Assembly (NCBI GenBank): GCA_022575985.1 | Contig: JAKSXM010000137.1 | Location: 11,860,001 to 11,924,000, forward strand | Direction of reading: 5' to 3' | DNA: 64,000 bases | From: Anagrus nilaparvatae | Lineage: Eukaryota > Arthropoda > Insecta > Hymenoptera > Mymaridae | Shown here: piece after piece, positions 26,601 to 41,100 of the stretch | Layout: each line of letters starts with the position of its first letter | How positions within the stretch are numbered: position 1 is the first letter of the stretch | Program-made: the position numbers and the translations under genes | Notes under the pieces: model-generated | Told to the model about the DNA's origin: nothing | What the model saw: only the letters and a program-made list of their open reading frames with translations | The model's database searches: none

Positions 26601-27432
26601 ATTGAGTCATAAATGTTTAAATATTTTTAAAATAAAACACTTACATCATAAAAAGTTAACATTTGCATTATTTCTTCATCATTTGTCACTCTGACAATAG
26701 GATTTATGAAAGTTCTAATGAAACGTATCATATATGGAGCACTTTTAATTCCTTTATATTGAATACCTGACTCTCTTGAAGGATATAACATAAATACTGG
26801 ATAACTTTGTATTTTACTATATCGAGCTCTACACTCAGATCCAGGATGCCAACAATTAATTGCAGCAAAAAAAACCTAAAAATTTTTTCTTATTATTAGT
26901 TACTAGCATTTAAAGTCTAATTAATTAAATTCATATGATTATATACCTGAGGGTGAAAGTAACGAGCCACTCTATCAAATTCTTCTTTCATTGATTGACA
27001 TTCTGCATCCCAAGGAGCATAGTACATGACAAAACTGAAATCAGTATCTGTAACTCTATCGACTAAAGCTCCTAAATGGCCTTTATAAAAATCCAAAACT
27101 ACAGAATTTTCATTGAAAAATGGCCTTGCAACTGGAGGCTTTGAAATTCTAGGAGGACTAAATAAAAATAAAACTAATTAAAATGTTTAACTTTTTCTAA
27201 TGATTAAATGATAAAAATTGACTTACGTGCTGTGCAGAGCAGCAAGGGCAGTAAATGCTAATGCTAAAAAGAAACAAATAGTTTCTCTGGCATGTGTAAA
27301 CATTTTATTGGAAAGTTTTTCTTCTTTTTTAAATTTGGAAAGTTTGAGTGGTTTATGGAGTTTAATTGTTTCTGATTCATCCACATTGCTCGATTTACCT
27401 ATTTCAAGCTCTTTCAAGTCCTCACTGGACAT
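23669..27432 (-). CDS. TXNDC11: Thioredoxin domain-containing protein 11-like, ER membrane protein
   Basis: Ten exons on the minus strand: 27432-27227, 27157-26947, 26875-26645, 26580-26377, 26317-26120, 26044-25629, 25547-25244, 25179-24952, 24883-24690, 24152-23669. All joins are GT-AG and in frame, giving about 891 residues (human TXNDC11 is of similar size). Seen in the protein: a charged N-terminal tail, one membrane segment at about 50-67, a first thioredoxin-like fold with MYYAPWDAEC at 113-122 (one cysteine only), a middle region, a last thioredoxin fold with an intact C-A-F-C at 677-680, then YPTILFFPARR and a Lys/Arg-rich helical tail. In vertebrates the family sits in the ER membrane and is linked to redox folding, DUOX maturation and ER degradation; that role is inferred here. 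Start is the ATG at 27432, the first in-frame Met. Introns are mostly about 60-110 bp, the longest being 537 bp (24153-24689). Divergent from RpS6, with 1.6 kb between starts. Confidence 0.9.
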
Positions 27433-29052
27433 TATTTGCCAAATATTATAAGGCAAAAAGCCTTAAGTTGTATCTTTTCAGTATATTCATCAGAAATATA
27501 AGTATCCTCATTCAATAACAATTTTTTGTGATGTGATATTAAAAAGCCCTTTAAAATAAAATTTAAATTAAATAAAATAACTTTTATTCTTTTTATCCTT
27601 GGACATAGCTTTTGGATCATTTGAAAAATAAATGTTTATACTTTTTTAATTATACTTTTTTGTTTAAATATGGTATATGCTTATTTTAACTTAAATAATT
27701 TATCTTATAAAATTTTTTAGCATAACTTAATTTTATCATTACAAAAAATAAAAACTCCAAAATATTTTTTACCAAATTGCAAGTTTGTCATCAAATAACT
27801 TCTGAAAATGAAAAGTTTGAATTTATAGGAATGTGAAAAATTTTAATGGGCTTTTTTAATTTAAACCACTTTAATCACTAGAAAAAATAATTTAACATTT
27901 GACGATATTTAACAAAAACAATTTGAAACCCACCAATTATTTATATATAATAAATTCAACAAAAAAATTTTTTTTGCAAATATATTGCTACAGTATCTTG
28001 AGTACAAGTAACCTGATAACAAATTCAAAAAAATTTGATTACGAATGCAATTTTCCAAAAAATAAGCTTACGTGGAACTGAAAAACTTTTATGTTATCAA
28101 TGTATAAAAAACTACTGTTTAGCCACTTACTCTTTCATAAATTTTAACATGATTATTTTGGACAATATATAAAAAAAAACTAGTATATTTTTACAATTGT
28201 ACGTCTTTTTTTTGGCTAAAAAAACTAAAATGTATAATTGTTGAGGTTATAAATTAATTAAATCTTGTTTACTGCTGTGTGTACATGCGCAACATGGGTC
28301 AAGAGGGAATTTGTTTCACGGGGGGATTTTCGGAACTTCTGTTTTAGTTTTTAGTTATAAATATAATTATAAATAAATTTATGCTTTAAAAATTAATTAA
28401 TATATTTAATTACAAGCTGTATTTTTAAAAATTTCAATATAATTATTTACATGAAGATTACTAAAATTTATTTTAAATAGAGTAAAAAAAACACCAATCC
28501 AATGCGCTAAGTGGTAAACCGCGAAATTGAAATTTTCTGCAAAAAAATACTTACATATGATTAAGTATTTTCTCCTTTATTTTTCTCAAGACAAGGATTG
28601 TTTGAAATTATTTATTATTATAATAATTTGATTTGATGTAATAGATGTTTTATTTTAATTTCTTTTTCATATATATTCTTAAAAAAAGTGTAAAAATTTT
28701 TTAACTGTTTGGCGCTATCTAGTGAGAAAAAAAATTGGATCCCGGGCCCAAATACAAAAAAATTTATTGTTAAATTTTGTATGAGGAAATTATTAATTAG
28801 AGATAAATATTCAATAAAGTAATTGAAACTCAATACATTGAATTATTCGTAATTAATAAAATAAGATGCAATTTGATTAGAAAAATTTTTTTTAAACTGA
28901 AAAACTTACTTTCATCATTTATGAATGGCAATGCCATCTAACGTATAATTTTATGGTTCATGACGAACACATGTGCTGATCTCTCTTTTTAACCTTTCCT
29001 ATCGAATGGAGTAGTTTCGTGTTTAAATAAAAGCTGATATTAGTGCTTCAAA
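27433..29052. other. Divergent intergenic region between TXNDC11 and RpS6
   Basis: AT-rich and without a credible coding exon. It must hold both promoters. On the RpS6 side a pyrimidine-rich initiator is visible (28984-29000). Towards TXNDC11 the only distinctive patch is 28278-28335, which carries ACATGCGCAACATG, similar to an NRF1-type half site, and could be its core promoter (weak inference). Confidence 0.5.
28984..29000 (+). promoter_or_regulatory. TCT-type initiator / 5'TOP tract of RpS6
   Basis: TCTTTTTAACCTTTCCT lies 53-69 bp upstream of the RpS6 start codon. Insect ribosomal protein genes start transcription at a C inside such a pyrimidine tract (TCT motif), giving a 5'TOP mRNA. Two possible start Cs are visible, at 28985 and 28994. 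The match is by pattern and position only. Confidence 0.6.
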
Positions 29053-32256
<3,204 letters not shown>

Positions 32257-32717
32257 AAATAGGTTTCTCTTTGGGAAACCAAAATCTTATGTTATTCATT
32301 AAGAAAATAAATGCTATAAAATGATTTTTATAGATATATATTTAATCTTATTATTTTAAATTATCCTTCTTAAATTTCTATTAATATATGTATACAATTT
32401 TTAAGATTCAGTAATTAGACGTTTTATTAGTATAAAATATCTACAATATCTACTGATAGAACATTATATCTTGATTTACTTTTTGCGACTTTTACAACCA
32501 AAAAAAAAGATATTTCACAAAAAACATTGATAATAAATTAAACTTACATTAATTTTTTTTAACTGCTAATGACATATTTTAATAATTGTTTTTAAATAAA
32601 TTTTTAAGCTTCCAAGACTCGTTTTAAACAAATCAGATACATCATTCTAAATAAAAGGTCTTGAGTTTTGGACCACGTGAATTAAATGCCAATAAGGTGT
32701 TTAGAATCAAAAATTAA

Positions 32718-32863
32718 GTTTTCTGGTCAGCGGCCAGAAAGCACGTATTTCCCGGCCGCTGCGCGTCCGGCAAAGACGTGTTTTCTCGCCACTGATGCAG
32801 AAAAATCGTATACGACCCTGGGCTATTCTTTATTTTTCTGGCCATGGGTCGTAATATACTATA
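32718..32863 (-). repeat. GC-rich island repeat, copy C
   Basis: Same family as 3287-3505, 17111-17271, 34690-34879 and 39087-39291, in reverse orientation to 34690-34879. It runs from TTTTCTGGTCAGCGGCCAG to CCATGGGTCGTAATATACT. The unit is strongly GC-rich against its surroundings and contains the conserved word GTCGTATACGA. Confidence 0.75.
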
Positions 32864-34012
32864 TAAAATGTTAATAGGAATTTATTGCTCAAACGAAATT
32901 TTTATTTTTCTGAATATAATACAGAATTGGTGATCTGACACGTAGAATTTCTATTACTATTTAAAATTTCTCAAAATACTTTTTATAATTATAGTGCATA
33001 AGCTATATTCAATGTGATGAACATAAGTGACAGCTTGCTAGCTTTTAAAAATACTCAAAGCTTAAATTTTTGTGTCCCAAAACGAATTTCTTTGTTGTCG
33101 GTTTTAATTTTTTTTTTTTCATATAAGCACGTTTTCCGGCAAATTTGGGCTCCAACTTGGATGAAAATTTGCGAGTAATTTGGACCACTCTTTAACTTCC
33201 TGGACATGGAATCGCAATCATACTTTATTTTAGATCTGAAAATTTTTGCCATCAAAAAATAAAAATAATGCTATTACTATTTTTTTTCTTCATGAACATT
33301 ACAATGAGTTCTAGTTTTACGAAATTAGCTATTACTTGGTTTTTTGGATCTGATACCTTTACAGAAATTTAACAAAATTTTAACAAAATTTTCGGCATCA
33401 AAAAATAAAAATACCTAATTTTTAAACGGAAGTTCCAATTTTTAAAAATACATTTTTAATCAAAAAAATGATTAAAAAATTAATGTTGACTTTAAATGGA
33501 ACTGCACTATTTTTTGATAAAGAATGATCTCCATAAAAGAAATGCCCCAAATTGCAAAGTACTATCCTCGGTTTCATCACATAGATGGAAATTTACTTGC
33601 AATTTTATATTTTTCAGGCCATGGGTAATGGGCACTATTATTGGATTTATTATTCGCTTTTGTTTTTCTTTGAACCTGATAGTATACCAATGGTACACTG
33701 TAAAAAGTAACTTTCTTAGATTTACAAAAAAAATAGAATTTTTTCGAAAAATTATTAAATTTTCAAAAAAATTTGTAATTACTCGATAAAAATCGTAAAT
33801 TTACTAAATTTAGTATATTATCAAAAAATTTGAGAATTCTCGATGTTTTTTTGTGAATTTACGAAAAAACTATTTTTGATAAATTGACAACTATTATTTG
33901 AAAATTTTCCAAAAAAAAATTGTAAAATATCAATTTTTCTTGCGAATTCACAAAAAAAAAATCGAGAATACTCGAATTTTTTGTTAATATCCTAAATTTA
34001 GTAAATATACGA

Positions 34013-34246
34013 TATATTTATAGAATCTATTGGACGTTCTGAGCATGTGCAAGGATTACACTTTTTTCATGATATACCATCATGCAATTAAAATTTTGTA
34101 AACTCGCGGGTTTTTCTAAAGCAATGTAGAAAACTACATTGTTGATGTTTCGTTAAACCTGTTATCTCTCTCTTACTCATCAGATTGGCTTTTTAGAGAT
34201 AACAGGCCAAAGCCAATGACATCAGATTTTGTTAGTCGAGACTTTC
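34013..34246 (-). mobile_element. Structured insert carrying a hammerhead ribozyme
   Basis: About 230 bases absent from the sister MITE copies; boundaries are approximate. Read on the minus strand it contains the hammerhead (34143-34224), then at once a perfect 8-bp hairpin with four-base loop (CAATGTAG...CTACATTG, 34122-34141), then a CATGAT...ATCATG hairpin (34067-34084). This density of RNA-like hairpins differs from the simple palindromic host. It may be a small retrozyme or satellite-like unit (inference). Confidence 0.5.
34143..34224 (-). ncRNA. Hammerhead ribozyme, stem III open (type III topology)
   Basis: Read 5'-3' on the minus strand: stem III strand TGATG (34224-34220), cleavage triplet GTC (34220-34218) with the cut expected after the C at 34218, stem I ATTGGCTTT (34217-34209), 16-nt loop I, stem I partner AAAGCCAAT (34192-34184), core CTGATGA (34183-34177), a stem II that starts G-C/T-A with one bulged A, core GAAA (34151-34148), then CATCA (34147-34143), which pairs with TGATG. 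Every conserved nucleotide is present: CUGAUGA, GAAA, the A15.1-U16.1 pair, the C at the cut site and the G10.1-C11.1 pair. Loop I contains CCTGTTATCTCT and loop II its exact 12-nt complement AGAGATAACAGG, an unusually long kissing potential (loop-loop contacts stimulate natural hammerheads). No second copy was found in the window. Activity is untested. Confidence 0.82.
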
Positions 34247-34689
34247 TTTATTTTTATCGAATATTTACAAATTTTTTCGAAAATTTACTAATTTTTCGAA
34301 AATGTTCTAATTTTTTTGTTTATATAAGAAAATTACTTTTTACAGGGTACATATTTAATACTATTTTACATATCTAGGGCAAAAAAGCCTATTTTCTACC
34401 CTAAAGAGACGGGTTTTTTTCCCGTTATATGTAAAACTATGTTTTAAATCATGTTACAAAATATGGGGTTCGACTTTCGCATGCTGTCATACCATTGCAT
34501 GCAAAGTCAAAACTAATATTTTGTCCCTTGTTTAAAAAATAGCTATTTCTTCGTCAGCGGCGAGAAAACACGTTTTTTCTGGCCACACAGCGAAAAAAAA
34601 TTTCTGACCCTGGATCGTACTATTCTTGTATACTATTTTTTAATTTGAAAATGGTACAATTATGCCTAACGGATTCAAATTTTTATGAA

Positions 34690-34879
34690 TAGTATATTAC
34701 GACCCATGGCCAGAAAAATAAAGAATGGCCCAAATCGCACGTCAAATGCGATTTGGGGCATTCTTTTTTTATGGCCCAGGGTCGTATACGATTTTTCTGC
34801 ATCAGTTGCGAGAAAACACGTCTTTGACGGACGCGCAGCGGCCGGGAAATACGTGCTTTCTGGCCGCTGACCAGAAAAA
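34690..34879 (+). repeat. GC-rich island repeat, copy D
   Basis: The best-preserved copy: starts AGTATATTACGACCCATGG and ends GGCCGCTGACCAGAAAAA. The sequence is made of internally echoed pieces (AAGAATGGCCCAAAT..., TGCGATTTGGGGCATTC...). A partial copy lies just upstream at 34546-34615. No coding frame is maintained between copies. Confidence 0.75.
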
Positions 34880-35177
34880 TCAATTATATACGAATTGCTT
34901 CATTCTGCGATCACTATATAGTGAGATGTGTAAAAAGGAATGAATCAAATAAATTTACCTTTCTTATAAATTAAAAATTTTATTTAAATTCATATTTTTA
35001 TATTTTCATTTTAAAATAATCATAATCTATTTAATTTGAACTATACATGACAAAATTTGTACAAAAACTTTGCATACTTCATTCATTCATATAAGTAAAA
35101 AAAATTATTTATATATTACGTCATTGTAAATATTTATAAAATTATTTTTCATACTTTGACAATTATAATTACTATAA

Positions 35178-38100
35178 TTAATTAGATGGTTTTAGTGATT
35201 CTAAGTATTGCTCTAATTCTTTACCATATATTTCTTTAAGTTCATTTAACTTTTTTTGTGTTAGATTTTTGCCAATAACCAAAAATTCAGAATATAATTC
35301 TTGAAATTTTTTCTTTAATTCTTCAGCATCTTTATTTAATTCATTTTTGAATTCTTCTACTCTTTTTTGACCTTGGACCGTTAATTCCTTTTTGATTTCA
35401 TCAAATTTTTCTTTGCCAATATTGAACAGTTTTTCACCTTCGTTATAAATATTTTGGTAAATATCGCTTGCTGAGTTTAATAAGTCTGTGATAAATGATT
35501 TTTCATCCTGTAAATATAAAAAATTTATTTTTGGTGGAAGTTCTTTAAATATTATAAAATGAGATTTTTTAGGAAACTTACGCGTGCTGCTTCTGAATCG
35601 TCGCTTGTTTTTGTCATTTCATTTAAAGCTTCTTTTAAAGTTTCGTTCAATTTCTCTAATTCTTTTCCATATTGTTCTTTAAGTTCGTTCAATTTTTCTT
35701 GTGTTAATTGTTTACCAGCGCTTAAAAATTTATTGTATTCTTCTTGAAGTTTTTTTATTTTCTCTTCAGCTTCTTTGATTAATTTACTTTTAAGTTCGTC
35801 TAATTTATTTTTACCTTTTTCCATTAAATCATCTTTAAGTTCCTCTAATTTTTGCATTCCAGTGTTTAATAAGTTTTCACCTTCATGATAAAGTCCGCCA
35901 GCAACTTCTTTTACTTGGTTGAATAAATCTCCAAGTAAAGATTTTCCATCCTAAAATAATTCAGGAAAAAATTAAAAAGTAAATATTGATGAAAGTTATG
36001 AAATTCATGTTATCTTACCCGACTCAATTCTGAATCAACCTTGTTTTTATTTTTTTCTAATTCCTCTAAAACTGCTTTTATTGAATGACTCAAGGATTCT
36101 TTAACTTCATTTAATTTTTCTTGAGTTATTTCTTTACCAGTTTTTAAAAATTGTTCATATTCTTCTTTTAATTTTTTGATTTTTTCTTGAGCATCTTTAA
36201 TTAATTGAATCTTAAGATCATCAAATTTTTCTTGTGCTTCGTGAATTAATTCATTTTTCAATTCATCTAACTTTTCTAAACCAATACTGAACAAATTTTC
36301 TCCTTCATGAAATAAATTTCCAGCAACATCTTTAACTTTGTTAAATAAATCTCCAATCAATGATTTTTGATCCTGTAATAAATTAAATTTTTTTATTTCA
36401 ATATGTGAAAAAACAGAAAAATTGATATAATCAACTGTTTTAGAGGGAATAACTTACTCGTTGTAATAATTCTGTTTCGTCATTGTATACATCAATTGGT
36501 TGGGCCTGTAATTATTAAAAATATTTTAGTTTGCATATAATTTTTTATAACTGATTCTTTTCGCAAATAAAATTTTTTTGCTAAAATAATACTAAATTTA
36601 GTAGAACCTTCTCGACGAATTTTTGAAATATCTTTTATGATCTCCGCTGATCTTTTAAGATCTCCGGAAATCTGAAGTGATCGCAAATTTCGGGTGATTT
36701 CTTTAGTTTTACGGAGATCACTGAGGTAAAAAAAGTAATTATTAAGGTAGAAAAATTTAGAAAGTATATTTAGAATCATTATTCAAAGTTGTAAAACGAT
36801 AAACTCGATTGTTTTACCTTATTTTTGACTTTATTTAAATTTTAAAAATGCCACTGTTAGTTATTATAATAATTTTTTTGCAAAAAATCAAAAAGTATAC
36901 AGCAATAAATTTATACAATAAAATATCTTATGATAAAAATAATTATTGGAATCGTCTGCATAGGAATTACAATTAGGTAAATATAAAAAAAATTAATTAG
37001 TTGATCATCAATAATTTTAATAAATATTTATAATTTTAATTATAATACATTAATAAACATATTCTAAATAACCCAACAGTTTTTATAAACAAATATAGAG
37101 CTATATATAATAGTCAAATCGCGGAGGGGGGATGTATTTTCACTGGCCAACGTGAGATTTAGCTCTACTATATGTTTTTTGGGTCACTGATCACGAAAAT
37201 CGGGGTCTTTTCCGGGAGATATTTTCGGAACACCCTTAAATTTGCAAAAACTACCCCCAAAAAAGGGTTTTTTTTATATATTAGCAAACTGAGCTTCTAG
37301 ATTTAGCCAAAAATTGGTCTAGGAGGGTTTTTTGGAACGCTAATCAAGAATTTAAGGTAATTTTTTATGAATAATTAATATTTCGCCCTTAAATTAGCAA
37401 AAACAACCCCTAATAAGGGTTGTTTTGCAATTTTTGCACTTTGAGCCATTAAATTAGGTCTTTAAGGGTTTTTACGTCACTGATCTAGAATTTGGAGGAA
37501 CTTTTTGAGAATAATTAATATTTCACCCTTCAATTAGCAATATCAACCATTATAAGGGGTGCACTTATAGCAGACACTCCTTTAAGGGTCTGTTTTTGCT
37601 AATTTAAGGGTGACATATGTAATATTCATAAAAAATTTCCCCAAATTCTTGATTAGCGTATGGAAATAAAACACGTATGAACCTAATCTGATCTCACAAA
37701 GTGCGAAAATAGCAAAAACACGCCTTTCAGGGGTAATTTTTGCTAATTTAAGGGTGAAATATTAATTATTCATAAAAAATTACCTCAAATTCTTGATCAG
37801 CGACACAGAAAACCCTTTTATACCAATTCTTTGCTAAATCTAGAAACTCGGTTTGCTAATATATTAAAAAAAACCCTTTTTGGGGGTAGTTTTTGCAAAT
37901 TTAAGGGTGTTCCGAAAATATCTCCCGGAAAAGACCCCGATTTTCGTGATCAGCAACCCAAAAAACATATAGTAGAGCAAATCTCATGTTGGCCAGTGAA
38001 AATACACCCTAAACCTCGATTTCACTGGAGTAATAGCCATCAGTACGTTATTTGAGAATTTCGTTTGAATATAAATTAAAGGGAACATGGCCAAAAGCAA

Positions 38101-41100
38101 GCAAAGAAAGCAACAAAAAAATTTCGAGCAAAACAGCCTGACCGTGAATACTCTGGTAAATAAATAAAAAAAATGAGAATTGCATAATTATTATCAATTA
38201 TACATTTTTCTTTAAATTTTCCGATTTTCCGAGCACAATAGACCATCTTAACTGATTTTCCGGACCAACCATAATGTACCCAAGTCAATCAAAGTAAATT
38301 TTATTTGAATTTCCCGATTTTCCGAATTTACTTCACCCATCTCACTGATTTTCCGAACGCTCCCTAGAGGCCTCAAAAAATCCAAGTCTATATCAAAGTC
38401 AATTTTCTTTCAAAAAAAATTAAAAACAAAATTTGAAAGGATTCGGCTTCCGTAGTTTTTTATTACTAGATTTTTAGAATGGAATCTTTTTATACCAGCA
38501 CTGTTGATCTCACGCCACGTAAAAGACACAGCAAAGCCAACAAAGCATTTTTTATTAATTTCTATAAAAATGAATAATGTTATAAATGTTTCAAAAGGTT
38601 TTACAATTGAGTAAGTAATATTTTTATTAACATTACTACTATAAGAAATTATAATTACAAAACTGTCGATTTATGAGATTATTTATATCATTTATAACAT
38701 ATTTAACTGATTATGTTCATTATTATACGCTTGCGTTATTTATAAATTTAATAAAAAATAAAATGGTTAATTTTAGGCAAAAAATGTTTACAACATGCAC
38801 ATAACTTCGTAAATGAATAGGAGATTACATTTTTGCCTGAAATTGACCATTTTATTTTTTATTAAATATTTAATTGATTTAATATTAATTAACATATTCG
38901 CTTCGTCATGGGCGCAGTGCGCCCATGCTTTGCGTCATTTATGTGTGTCATAGGCGCAATGCCCGAACGGGAAAATTACTCTTGTAACGCGTATTTCAAT
39001 CTTTTTTAAGTAAAACCAAAAATTTATCTTTAATCGTCAGTATCTCCTTTATCTAAAAATATAGAATTTGAAGTCATTTTGAAATGGTATATTTACGGCT
39101 CATATCCAGAAAATTAAAGAATGGCCCAAATCGCATGTAAATTACCTTCCGAGGCGAAACTGCGATTCGGGGCATTCTTTATTTATGGACAAGGGCCGTA
39201 TAAAATTTTTCTGCGGCAGTAGCGAGAAATTTTAATTTCCTCGGCTGCGCAGTGGCCAAGAAATCGTACTTTCTGGCTACTGTTCAGAAAATTAGTTTTT
39301 GAGTAAATCAATTTACTTTACATGATAAAAAATCGAAAAGAAAAAATCAATTTTCTCAAAAACTAATTTTTAAAATTATTTGAAATTCAATATTTAGATA
39401 AAGGAGATACCGACGATTAAAGATATGTTTTTGGTTTTACTTGAAAATTTTTCATAAAATAATAAATAAGCCAAAAAAGAAGCCACGTTTGAAAAAGAGT
39501 AATCCCCGAGCAGGTGCCCCCATGTTCTATGTCTCACAAATTATCAAAAATATCTATGGGATTCAATAATATACGATTTCTAAGGGTAGTTTCGGGTTAA
39601 TTAATGATATTTTTACAAAAGTGCAAGTCAGGTTGGTTTTTAACTTATTTTAAAAGTATTCTTATTTTCAAAATATGGAAATTATTGTAATGATAAAAAG
39701 TTACTATTAAGAGCTCCCATTCCGTGTGCTCTACTATACGTCGATAATCTGGTAAGTTTTAGAAGAAAACCCCTGTTTAGCTTTCCAATTTTTCTCAGCG
39801 GAAAAACGTTGGATCGAAATTTCCTCTTACAGGAAGCTTTGTTTTTCAATAATCTCGAGCGCGCAACCATTATTTTTTAGAAAATGAATAATTTTTCGCA
39901 AATATTAGAAAATAAAGTAAAGAGGTATTCTGACAAGCAGTTTTGCAAAACGCGCGAAAGTTAAAAGTTTAACTTTGTTTTCTGATATTTGCGAAAAATT
40001 ATAAATTTTCTAAAAAAATAATAGTTGTGCGCTCGAGATTATTGAAAAACAAAATTTCCTGTAAGAGAAAATGATGAAAACAAGTAAAACCCACCTATTT
40101 AAACTGCAAAAATATCAAAACGCAGCGAATGTGTTAATTTATACGTTTTTCCAAGAAATAATCACGCAAGCAACATAAATTTTAAATTTAATCCTTTTCT
40201 TATAATATTTTAGCCAAGTATTGTCCAAAAATGGTTTTACTTTAGATACAACAGATTTTTTAGATCTGCTAGAAGATAATAATGATGATTTTGACAAAAA
40301 TAAAGTTATTAATTACACAAACCAAGAAATGATGAAAATATTAAACTTAGATGATGATGAGAGTTTTGATAAAGAAAATGAAAATGACGAAAAGGCCACA
40401 TTTCTTGGTTTATCTTTTGAATCATTAAAATCTACAATGGAAAGCATTTATGGTAATGGACAGGTTAGTGTATATTTTTAAGTATTTATAAAAGGAATAA
40501 TTTTATAATTATAAAAAGAATTTTATGATTTATATTTCTATTACTAGGTACTAAAACAAATTAAGCGCAGAGGAGTTGGGGAAGTCATACCTCATGATTG
40601 TCAAGTTACTGTAGAATACGTTGGTTATTTTGAACATCAAGATGAGCCATTTGATTCAACATTTTTTACTCGCGATAAGCAACAAACATTTAGTTTAGCA
40701 CAAGGATCGCTTATTCCAGGTTTAGAAATTGCCATTCGATCAATGAAGAAACACGAGTTAGCCATATTTATTATCCAACCAGAGTTAGCTTATGGTAAAT
40801 TAGGTTGTGAACCAAGAATTCCAGGCGATTCAGAAGTATTGTTTAAGGTTGAATTAAAAAATTTTATTGATAATGGTTCTGCTGAAGGTTACAAGAATTT
40901 AACTCAAGAGGAAAAAAGTAAATTTTCAATTGTAAAAAAAAATATAAAGGATGTTATGAATACCGCTAAGGACAATTTTCAGCGAAAAAATATTAAAATG
41001 GCTACTAGAGAGTAAGTTAAAAGCGTTTTTCATTATATTTATCACATTAAACAAAGATATTTTTTTCTAGTTTTAATAAAGCAGTTGCAATGTTAGAAGC

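Larger units (their letters stand above)
33696..34347. mobile_element. Palindromic CACTG-ended MITE with a nested insert
   Basis: Left end CACTGTAAAAAGTAAC and right end CTTTTTACAG(G)G are inverted, and both flanks are TA, as expected for a Tc1/mariner-like TA duplication. The two halves are near-complementary over their length, so the element folds back on itself. Other copies: 1-321, 8478-8882, 50205-50551. Compared with those, this copy has about 230 extra bases at roughly 34013-34246, which carry the hammerhead motif. Confidence 0.75.
32257..35177. other. Intergenic region RpS6 to secreted helix gene, repeat-filled
   Basis: No gene seen. It holds the RpS6 3' end, a GC-rich island repeat (32718-32863), a palindromic CACTG element (33696-34347) with the hammerhead-bearing insert, a repeat of the 'CTAGGGC' hairpin family (about 34365-34510), and a second GC-rich island (34690-34879, with a fragment at 34546-34615). 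Confidence 0.6.
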
